A DNA stretch of 64,000 nt from Phlebiopsis flavidoalba (Eukaryota > Basidiomycota > Agaricomycetes > Polyporales > Phanerochaetaceae), in assembly GCA_035772785.1 (NCBI GenBank), contig JAOCPU010000020.1:434001-498000 (forward strand). Reading direction: 5' to 3'. The notes under the pieces were generated by a model. It worked only from the letters and a program-made list of their open reading frames with translations. It was not told the DNA's origin and ran no database searches. Below, piece by piece: positions 48,427 through 57,219 of the stretch (position 1 is its first letter; each line of letters starts with the position of its first letter). The position numbers were made by a program, and so were the translations under genes.

Positions 48427-50667
48427 TTAGTCGTCAAGAACCTCCTGGAATCCTTCTCACTTTCCTCCTCACCCGGAATCTCATCGAGCTGTCGGAGGTA
48501 TGAGATCAGCGAGATACTCGAGGACATGAATGAAAATGTTCGTACCTGGTCGAGATCTTCCAAGCATTCACCAATGATGGCGACAGCTTTCATCAGGTCA
48601 TCTTCAGAGATGACCAACGGAGGGGCGAACCGAATGCTGTCACGAGACATGCCGTGAGTACAGCTCTGCCAGGGAAGCAAGAAAAGAGGTCTTACATGTT
48701 CACATGTGTAGGCTTGGCGAGCACACCCCTGCTTTTCAGTAGCAAGCAGAGTTGCCAGGCGGTGCGCCCACGGGTGCTCTTGCTTTCGTCAATGACTACA
48801 GCGTTAAGGAGACCTCGGCCTCGGACGGTCTTGACTAAGGGCGACTTGAGCGCACTGACAGCGGCACGGAACTTCTCGCCCAAATCGTAAGCTCTCTGAG
48901 CGAGCTTTTCTTCAACAAGGACATCCAGTGCAGTCATCGCCACAGCGCAGCCAAGCGGGTTGCTGTAATAGAGTAACGGCAGATTAAAACATGACAGGGT
49001 TCTGACAAGAAGATGACTGACCCTCCGTAAGTGCTACCATGTTCACCCGGCCGAATGCACAACATGACTTCGCGGTCGGCCAGTACCGCCGCAACCGGGT
49101 ACACTATTCGACAGGTCAGCAACCAATGTCGACATTTCTAGCGAGTTGCTGGATAGTGCTTACTTCCTCCCGAGAGTGCCTTGCCGAGTAATACAACATC
49201 TGGTCTGATGTTGTCATACTCGTAGCACATCATCTTGCCCGTACGGCAAAGGCCCTGACTCCACCATCAATCACCGATGGAAGATGCACACAGGTTCGCC
49301 ACTGACCGTTTGGATCTCGTCGCAGATGAGCAGCACATTGTGCTTCGTGCAAAGTGCGCGCACCCCTTCAAGGTATCCCTCGGAAGGAACGACGATCCTG
49401 ATACACGCGACAACCTGTGAGCTGACGAGTTGGAGGTGCGCGAATGACACTCACCCCGCCTCACCCTGGATAGGCTCAATGAGGAAACCTGCTACCTGCG
49501 GGCCATAAAGCTCCAAGGCACGTTCCAAGTCAGAGATCTCCCCATAACGGATTGTCCGAGGGGATCCGTTATCGTCGAAGGTCGGGGCCAACGCCTTGCA
49601 GGTACGGACCAAAGCCTGTACGGCTCTCCGGGTCGGTACTCATGCTGCACGAAAGAAGGACAGTCAACCAAACGGGGTTACCGCACTCAAACGCTCTCCA
49701 CCGACCTGATGACACCAATTGTACGGCCATGGAAGTTGCCTGCTACGCTGAGAACAATGGCCTTGCCCTCAGGTACACCCTTCTTCTCATAGGCCCACTT
49801 GCGGGAAAGCTTGATTGCGGTTTCAACAGCCTCGGCACCAGTGTTCATCGGGTAGAAACAGCACCATATCGTAGCCGAACATGGTAGTGACTTTCTGTGC
49901 ATACTTCCCGAACACAGAGTTTAGTAGAATGCTCTCGAAGACAACGTGAGCTTCTGAGCCTGCTCAATAAGCGTCGCAAGGATGCGCGGGTGGCAATGGC
50001 CCTGTGCGTGTCCTTGTCAGACAAATATAGGAGAGAAGCACTTGGTGGTTCCTACCTGATTGACGGCACTATTACGCAGCGGTCGACGGTAAGGTTACAT
50101 TCTTACAAAGCTTGATAGGAAGTAAAAGGCTTACGAGTATGCCGAAAGCATGTCAATGTACTCCTTGCCTTCAGGATCCCATACTCTGTGATGGTAAATA
50201 TGAGATGAGGTCATTGATTGTGCAGGCGAAAACCACTCACTTTGCGCCCTTGGCGGGACTCAAAAACGACCGGGAGCGGATGGTAACTGCCGACGAGGAA
50301 CAAAAAAACGGATCAGAACATGTGTCTCGGAGACGGAGCAAGGGGAACGGCGAACGACTATGATCAATCGTGCCAAAAGCCTGGCGCTTTTCAAAACATC
50401 CGGCGCCGGCTCTACGGAGTGAGAGAAGCTAGAGTAGCGTCAACGACGAGCGGCGGGGAAACTCCTGTGGCCAGATCATCTCTACGCAAGTTAGGAAGGG
50501 CTACTCACTTGTGTGCTGCCATACTCGTGCTCGATGGTGTGAATTACGTCTGCCGAGCTGAGGTGAACGTTTCCGTGGCCGTTCTTGGCCGCCCCGAAGT
50601 TCCGTTCTTGACGACTTCGTGTTTGCCATTGGGTGGTGGCAGAGTTTGTCGTCGCAGATGGTGCCAT
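48427..50667 (-). CDS. CAR2: Ornithine aminotransferase
   Basis: PLP enzyme converting ornithine and 2-oxoglutarate to glutamate-5-semialdehyde and glutamate; the arginine-to-proline catabolic step, cytosolic in fungi. The start [15 protein letters not shown] at 50667 is followed by [14 protein letters not shown]. In order follow [73 protein letters not shown] sequence, [17 protein letters not shown] and [10 protein letters not shown]. The cofactor lysine is in LLGKALSGG (codon 49180-49182). Then come [65 protein letters not shown] and [20 protein letters not shown]. The TAA at 48427-48429 is reached after one missing base near 48455. At least eight introns are present. Frame breaks are spread through the gene although key residues are intact. 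Confidence 0.97.
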
Positions 50668-50800
50668 AATTGTGGTGTGTGGTGCTGTGGTAAGTGAGTG
50701 TGCAGGTGTGAAGATGATGGATGATGGGTTAGAGCGAAGCAGAGCCGTTTTGAGAGTCTCCGCTTTCACGAGGGACTGGAGTTAGCGTCGTTCGGGTTGG

Positions 50801-50810
50801 CTATATAAAG
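50801..50810 (-). promoter_or_regulatory. Possible TATA element of ornithine aminotransferase
   Basis: CTTTATATAG on the minus strand lies about 134 bp before the ATG at 50667. The motif is near-palindromic, so its direction is not certain. Confidence 0.4.
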
Positions 50811-50819
50811 GGTAACAGC

Positions 50820-51506
50820 ATCTGCGACTGCACGGATCTTGGCGCCTCCCCGGTGACTCACATCGCTGGCCTAGCCTCCACTCGAGAAATGAAGACGCAA
50901 CGATGGTGCATAAAAACAATTTTCAGGGTACGAACAATGCATCCAGGTGACACAGGGCGAACGTGTTCATCGATTCGTTGAGAGCAGCCTAAGAGCATCA
51001 GCAAAATATCTGCAGCTACGTGATGCAGGTCTTAACAAGGGCGTATTCCAGAGAGGTAACGTCATAGGCTACTTGATTCGCCCTGGGTAAAAACGACTTA
51101 CAAGACGATACGGTGGCGGTAATGAGAGGAATGTAAGGTATGGATGTGGTGCCAACGGACCGATAAGTCCAGTCCGCTACAGATAGATACCCTGTTGCTG
51201 GCAGCACCGTAAAGTATAATAAGACGTTTAGCCTAGCAGTGTCACAACGTCAAAAAAAGTTTAGGACTTGAGCAAAACACTGCCTACGCTCACAAAAACA
51301 GACACGTCTCAGTGTTATTGCAAAGCTGTCGGCCATTGACTGCGAGGCCGTGTGTTTACCCTCTGAGCTCGAAAATGTAGCGAGGGATATGTATGGTAAC
51401 CAATTGATGACCGTACCCCGAAGGGTTACCTCGGTTCTTATTTGTGGCACTGCAGCAATTGAAGTCATGTAATACGTCAGCGGTGAGCGTTTAAAGAGAG
51501 GAACGT
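50820..51506. other. Intergenic region
   Basis: Between the aminotransferase promoter and the 3' end of the palmitoyltransferase. No supported gene. Confidence 0.45.
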
Positions 51507-53279
51507 ATGAGGACGACGCACAGAACCATCCCCATTATGCTAGGGCCCATGACCCGATACCCAGTTCTCGCGGGAGCTACCGAGCCACCAGAGGTTAGCC
51601 TCGGTATCGATGTCGCCCCACTCCTTATCCCATTGCTTCCTCAATCTTCTCTTAGCTCTGAAAGGAAGAAAGACCGACACGGTCAACCTTGTGTCCCAGT
51701 CGAGCGACAGATGGGTTTATGGCTCACCCAAACTGATACCAAGCGTAGTGGCGAGCGAGAACAGATTTCTCTCGTTCCTTCATCCGTTGCATGTTCAGAC
51801 TCTCGACAGTCGACTGGTTCAAGACGATCAGTCTGACATGGGTCACTAATAGCGACATGGTGAAGATGATAAACAAGCCGGAGCTAGATGCGGTTAGTTT
51901 AGCTAGAGTGTGTTCGACTACGGGAAGGCTCACAGCGCGATAATAATAACGATATATTCTGGGTCGAGATTCCCTCTCGGCTTTCTCGGACTGCTCCAGC
52001 AACTAGCGTTGCAAATGTCCACATACAAAAGATACCTGCCCACTGGAGAAAGTTCACAAAGAACTGGAATGACATGTCAATAGAATTCGACAGTGCGCTA
52101 ATAAGGACAGACCTTGTGATTTCGGGCGCCGACGCACTGTCCTATCCCTAGAGAGAACTTGAGTGGTCATAAACGTCTGGCATAGAGCTTGACTAACATG
52201 GACAATGGTGATCATATTTCAAGATGCACTAAAAACAGAATCAGCACTCTGCCATGCAAGCTTTAGTGTTCAAACTCACGTCTCCCGCACGCCCGACAGT
52301 GGTGTGCCCGCAGCGGTTTTGACGAACTCGTCTTTGTGGCAGTATCGATGCTCAGGTCGCATGATAGTTGTGTCATGGGAAGCTTTCTGGTAAACATCAT
52401 GGGTATCCAATCCCCCGGTCCGGTCGGTGCCCGTGGGCGGCGCCCGTTATCATTGGTTTCAGCTCGAACGCGAGCGGCCTGAACAGGAGGCAGTGGCATC
52501 AGTGACGCCCGCGTTTGTCCTCTACCGGAGAGATTAACGGAGCGCAAGGCGAACGAGAGCAAATGAGTTTTACCTTGCTGCCGACCGGGCTTCTCTCATG
52601 GTGTACCGGTAAAGATTGTAAAGTCGAACTGCCGTTCGTCCCTGCGTCTCCGTTGACATGGGTTGAGTTGGACATGGTATTCGTATTGCCCGCCGTCCAG
52701 ATCGCTACTGGAATCCCACCAGCGAGGTACTGGACTGAGCGCAACGTTGGGTGGCGGCGACTTCTCAACATACTTCAGGAGGTATTAGCGTATGTGTTCA
52801 CAGCGGGCGTCCTTTAACCTACGTCGCGAGCCTTGCCGGGACTTGTGAGTACTATCTATAGAGACCATCCAACGGTAGGGATAGTAAAAAGATACGACGA
52901 GCCATACCACTGCATATGACCATAGCATCATGACTATTAGTAGAACGCTGAATATTACCAAGAAAGGGACTATTTGGTAGGATAGCCGTAAAAATGCCTT
53001 CGCGTAGAGGGTTTCCTCTACTCACTGCCAATCTGCCGTCCGCCCAAGACCCCTTGATTTCGCTTGAGCCTGGGTACACAGAATCTACCAATATACACAT
53101 AGGAGGCATAGCCAATGATCCCCAGTGTGATTCCAATTGTCATCTTGAGCACGATCCACGGTTGAGATTTTTTCCCTCCGCTTGTTCCTCCGCTCAATCG
53201 ATTTCGAGGCGGCCTCCTGCACGGCGCCACAACATTTCGCACTGGGCTGACTTCGAGGTTGAGTTATCTCTTTGGCCAT
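51507..53279 (-). CDS. DHHC-type protein S-palmitoyltransferase
   Basis: Multi-pass Golgi/ER/plasma-membrane enzyme that attaches palmitate to cysteines of target proteins. From 53279 (MAKEITQPRSQPSAKCCGAV) the protein enters WIVLKMTIGITLGIIGYASY with VYIGRFCV (first helix) and ILP..FLVIFSVLLIVMMLWS (second helix). A polar region containing NTNTMSNSTHVNGDAGTNGS follows. The cysteine-rich domain reads RYC.KDEFVKPLRAHHCRAC, intron, CILKYDHHCPW (DHHC codons 52202-52213), intron, GQCVGARNHK, intron, FFVNFLQWA. Further helices come after GIFCMWTFATLVAGA, then LIVLNQSTVESLNMQRMKER, matching the TTxE motif (here STVE). The small exons round the DHHC box are perfectly spliced. Frame breaks lie in both membrane regions and at about 51735. 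The 3' end is uncertain; an earlier stop at 51540-51542 after WVSGHGP is possible. Confidence 0.9.
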
Positions 53280-53408
53280 TCAAGTAGGGGTATTAGACTA
53301 GGGTAGGTATATCGAAACAGCGGATAGACAGCGGTGGATAACAAGCTGACGCGACAAGATGGGGTGAGCTAGAGCAACAAGGCGCAGCAGACGAACACCA
53401 CGGCGTGA

Positions 53409-53431
53409 CATGCGTCATGGTGTGACGCATG
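53409..53431. repeat. Short hairpin-forming inverted repeat
   Basis: CATGCGTCA and TGACGCATG, nine bases each, are separated by five bases. It lies just outside the left end of the inverted-repeat element and about 130 bp upstream of the palmitoyltransferase start, so it may be a TGACG-type regulatory site or a remnant of an earlier insertion. Confidence 0.5.
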
Positions 53432-53473
53432 GTGCAAGAGTCTGTGACTGACCGTGACTCTCCGTGATGATTA

Positions 53474-54000
53474 AGATGGGGGCTCATGCAAATTCGGGTG
53501 CCCACGTGGCGGTGACCTGATGTGACCTTGTGTGACCTGATGTGACCTGCCAGCGCACTCGGGCTACCGTGACGAAGTCTACTGTCGCCGTCCAGTAGGC
53601 AAGAAACCAATGGATGTGTCTGTAGATGCTAGAAATTAACAAAACATTTATGACAAAGATAATAATTTAGGACTCAAAAGACATGACATGCTGTGTCGCA
53701 TCTGAGAGAGCAGTCAAGGCTTTCTGACTCAACATTCTTATGTCATCACTGGTCCACCTGTATCTTCCAAACTACTTTGTCCCATTATTGAAATCAGCAA
53801 AAGCGTTCCAATACGATTCTCCTAATCATCCTTTTCGACAATCGTATGGGAAAGGAATTTTTTTTATCGTCGTTATTCAGAATGTAGTTACAAGATTAGT
53901 GCGGATTGTCACACTATCGCCAGCCAAATTGGAATGAAGCGCCAGGAAGCGTGACAAAATAATGCCACGTGGGCACCCCGAATCTGCATGAGCCCCATCT
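53474..54000. mobile_element. Miniature inverted-repeat element with TA target duplication (element A)
   Basis: A 527-bp segment bounded by inverted repeats of about 37 bp (53474-53510 and 53964-54000). They begin AGATGGGG and end at the shared CCACGTGGC. The two arms differ by one A/G substitution and by one base in each of two G runs. A TA dinucleotide flanks both ends (53472-53473 and 54001-54002), the usual target of Tc1/mariner elements. No transposase is encoded; the longest internal frame is 65 codons. It is therefore a non-autonomous element. Confidence 0.78.
53511..53550 (+). repeat. Four tandem 10-bp units just inside element A
   Basis: Units GGTGACCTGA, TGTGACCTTG, TGTGACCTGA and TGTGACCTGC follow the left inverted repeat without a gap. 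Subterminal repeats like this often serve as transposase-binding sites, which here is inference. Confidence 0.7.
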
Positions 54001-54002
54001 TA

Positions 54003-54513
54003 CGCGCAGCGGCACGACTCGAGCGTTTTTGTTGCCTGGATCACCACATGCAAGCGTCAATATTACTGGGGGAAAAAGGGAAGGGAAATTTGGGCAAAGT
54101 TTTCGGTTTGATACAATCTCTCTTCCCTGTTCGTATCAGTGAAGGGTAGCCTATTCCATGCCTTTTACCCTCCTTTGACCATGTGGCATAGACAAACTCA
54201 TTCGAGGACAAAGACTGTGAACAAAGGTAACCTTTAAGTACCTGACCAAGGGGCCCCTACAGCGCGGGACACGCTGAGACACGTGGAAAAGGGTAACCTT
54301 TTCCAAACCTTTTGCAATCGACAAAGGTCTGACTTTCACAACGTGCGTAATTTGAGTAGAATTGATGTCAAACGATTCCTATTATAGACGGAAATGGGCG
54401 ATAAAGATGAGATCAAAACGAAAAACCTTACCGCAATCTTTTCACCCTTTTCCGTCCGGTAATATTGACGCTTGCATGAAGTGGATTGAGTCTGACCGTC
54501 TCGCGCGGCAACA
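54003..54513. other. Upstream region of the Rpp14-like gene
   Basis: Between element A and the Rpp14-like start. It includes two AAGG(G)TAACCTT-like palindromes near 54230 and 54288. No other gene seen. Confidence 0.45.
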
Positions 54514-54880
54514 ATGCTCGTCGACTCAGGCAACCATTATCTTCGATTCGCTGTTAACCCGCCATGCACTGACGAGCTTACGATTCGCAAGACGATACAA
54601 GATGCTCTTCTACAATCTTTCGGCCTGACGTCTGCCAATACCTATGTTGACATGCTATGGTGTTCAGATGGAGGTACGGAGGCCGTGGTGCGCACTTCTG
54701 CTAGGTGAGAGCTGCTCAGAGATCGTGCCTTGCTCCTATTGAATACCTCGTAGTGAAGCAACAAAGCTTATGGCCGCAGTGACCGTATACACTGGAACCC
54801 TGAAGCTATCCCTGATCAGGAACTCGTCATTTCTGCCAGCTTTGCTTTCTTTCCGTCAACGTGCCGTAACAGTGTGGGTA
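54514..54880 (+). CDS. Rpp14/Pop5-like RNase P/MRP protein subunit (3' end disrupted)
   Basis: Likely a small protein subunit of nuclear RNase P and RNase MRP, which mature tRNA and rRNA. Exon 1 (54514-54704) reads MLVDSGNHYLRFAVNPPC, then LTIRKTIQDALLQSFGLTSA, YVDMLWCSDGGTEAVVRTSA; the first strand-helix and the SFG...YVDxLW pattern fit Rpp14-type proteins. A 49-nt intron ends with CTCGTAG at 54753, and exon 2 continues SEATKLMAAVTVY and LKLSLIRNSSFLPALLS. Known relatives end about a dozen residues after this FLxALS-type stretch. Here an inverted-repeat element begins at 54881, before any stop; the frame runs into the element. If the element is removed on paper, the frame reaches a stop six codons past the join. 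The assignment is from pattern memory and moderately sure. Confidence 0.6.
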
Positions 54881-55538
54881 CAGTTGCGGACAAGCAAACT
54901 CGACAAATTTGGCGCCACCACTGAGCGAATTTTCCACACACCACACAACATCAGAGGACAAAACTAAATGTCAGAATAGCACTAATAGATCATAAGGAAT
55001 TGAACTTGTACAAGTAGATTTTGCTCCCGTGGCGTTTTAAGCAAAAATAAGGGTCAAAAATTTCGCCGGCGCCAAATAAATTCTCTAAATTCGCGAATAT
55101 AATTACCAATCGACTCCTTTTCGCCAGTACTAGCCATTCCCGCAAAGGGTTTGGCCAAATTAGCCTCTGGGCGCCCACAATTCGATGTGAAAGTCACGAA
55201 GCGCTAAGCATTTTGCGGCCACAAAACAACCCTCTGCTGCTGGGAATATTCTCTATGCAAAGAATAATCACTTCCGAGCTTCAAAAACACCAAAAGATCG
55301 ACAATGGGAGTGCGGACGAGGCCTTCGAGTATCCAACCTGGCCGCTCCTACCCTATATACTCGGCGCAAATGTGCTCCAAAAATTTCGCCGGGCGCGATT
55401 TTTACCGTGGGAAAAAACTTCGGAGGGCCATTTTTTGGACTCCTTTTGACTGTCTGAACATGATCCCGTACTCGGTTTGGCCCAGAAAATTCGAAATCTG
55501 CCAATATCAAATTTGTCGAGTTTGCTTGTCCGCAACTG
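54881..55538. mobile_element. Miniature inverted-repeat element with TA target duplication (element B)
   Basis: A 658-bp segment with perfect 31-bp inverted repeats (54881-54911 and 55508-55538) that start CAGTTGCGGACAAGCAAACT. TA flanks both ends (54879-54880 and 55539-55540). CAGT...ACTG ends with TA duplication are typical of the Tc1/mariner superfamily. No transposase frame is present. Its repeats are unrelated to those of element A. It sits in the last codons of the Rpp14-like gene. Confidence 0.85.
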
Positions 55539-55540
55539 TA

Positions 55541-55944
55541 GGCAATAGTATAATCTGATAGATTGACCAGTCAACATTACGCTCGTCTCCGAGGAGTTCC
55601 ACTTGACTGCCGGGCTCATCTCACTGAATCAGACTTCTGGTCACCGCAAGAGTGCACCCGCTAAATTGCGTAAGGATCGTCTGGGGACGGGTGCAGCGCA
55701 GCTATGACAAGCGGGTGCGGTTTACAACGGCTTTTGGACGTTGTCTTTATGCTATTCAGCAGTCAATCTGTCAAATGGACTTCATTTCATATCCGTGGCG
55801 AACACAATACATCGGTGGCTCTGGGGAACGCAATTTCAGCAACTTTGCAGGCCCTCACAGCTGTAATGACATTGCAAGGGTACCAGTCAACTCCGCATTG
55901 ACGGGCGTGACAAGGGAAGATGCGTCGTATGCGCTTTCTGCGGA
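55541..55944. other. Intergenic region
   Basis: Between element B and the DCN1 stop. Open frames here are short and unrecognised. Confidence 0.45.
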
Positions 55945-57219
55945 TCAGTGTGCGCGGTTTCTTGCGTATTCGACGAAATCATCAATCGTGGATGGCCAGG
56001 CCGCTGCAGCATGGTGTGGCCCAATGAGCGGATTTCACGCTGGGAAACGGAGGCCGAGCGTACCTTCTGCATCATATTTCTCAACTTTGAGTCGATGGTG
56101 CGGACAAATTCAAGGAACTGGCTCCATGTAAGCGAGCTGGCGAGCCGAAAGAGATACATGCCCCTCACCATCTGCCATACGTCCTTGCTCACAACCCTTC
56201 AGCTTCTTCTCTTCCAAGAACTCGGACCACCATTGTGTGTGCTCGTCTTGCCATCCCTCCTCTCCGCCTGACATACGGTCGTCGCCATCTCCGTCTTGGT
56301 GAGAAGACACTATATGCGATAGCGCTCCCCCCTGTAGACCGTGAGGGAGAAGAATGGCCCAGAAGCCCTGAGCCATGTCCATTGCTTCGTGTGATGATGC
56401 ATCAGTGCTATTGTCATGTGCTCTTGCAAAGTAGACTCACCGAGACTACGCTGGCCTGGAGGTCGTGAGAATTCAAACGCGTAATTATACACTTGTTGGA
56501 AGTAGGAGGCATCGGAGCCGAGCCGGTCTCGTAACCTCAATAGAGCATTCTTCATAGCGGGTATTCCATCACACAGCTGAAACGTGGTGAAATCGTCAAC
56601 ACAAGCCTAGCCTTGTCTAGATCCTGCTCACCCTATATGGATTTCCACCCATCCACCCAACCCTTCCGGGTCCATTCTCCCATCCTCGGGGATTTGAGCT
56701 CGTACGCGACTGCGAGAAGGACAACGTCTTCTGGGTCGACACTTAGGTCTTCGCAGAGCTTGATAGTACCATCTACTGTGATATCTTCCCCATCCGGATC
56801 TGAACAGTGTCCGTATACGTCAGACGACCGATTTCGTGGTTTAAAGCACAGTCTAGAGCAGGGCGCACCTTTATACTGGTCGAATAGTTGATTCAATTTG
56901 CTCGTAGAGGGAGCAGGGGGCTGGTATTGTCGACTCGTCATGGGTTCGTTGTAAAAAAGCGTCGATGGCAATCTCAAGCCGTTTGTACTTCTCGAGATAC
57001 TTCTTCGCGTCCTTGGTCCTGTTCCGATACTGATCAGCACCGAGTGCAAGCTTATCTTACCATATCCGAGCGGAGAAAGTAGCGCGGCCTCGGGTGCACA
57101 CATGACTAGCACGGGAATAGGGAGGGAGGACTTACGATGCCCCAGTAACTGAACAGAACTGAATGATCTTCTCATCCAGCTGCTTATCCGCGCGTTTGCT
57201 TGACTGCGACGCGAGGCAT
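55945..57219 (-). CDS. DCN1: DCN1-like cullin neddylation factor
   Basis: Scaffold-type E3 that speeds Nedd8 transfer from Ubc12 to cullins, so controlling SCF-type ubiquitin ligases. The first codons (ATG at 57217-57219) lead through one frame change into SKRADKQLDEKIIQFCSVTG, the UBA-like N-terminus. After an intron come a degraded KKYLEKYKRLEIAIDAFYNE block and YNEPMTSRQY...KLNQLFDQYK. The PONY domain follows: DITVDGTIKLCEDLSVDPED, VVLLAVAYELKSPRMGEWTR, KGWVDGW, MKNALLRLRDRLGSDASYFQ, QVYNYAFEFSRPPGQRSLG and a GFWALLLPHGLQGGAL-like stretch. QWWSEFLEEKKLKG, KDVWQM and LEFVRTIDSK precede the last block WPSTIDDFVEYARN, with TGA at 55945-55947. An insert with GGEEGWQDEHTQ is present. Splices near 56600-56640 and 56350-56440 look regular. 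Frame breaks number about six. Confidence 0.93.

Noticed and set aside
53385..53473. Extending element A leftwards to include the GTGAC-rich flank and hairpin
   Set aside because: The inverted match stops at the TA on both sides; the right flank has no counterpart to this GTGAC-rich sequence.
8614..57219. Calling each frame-broken gene a pseudogene
   Set aside because: Breaks affect essential single-copy genes equally and are single-base, with conserved residues and splice sites intact; error is a simpler cause.
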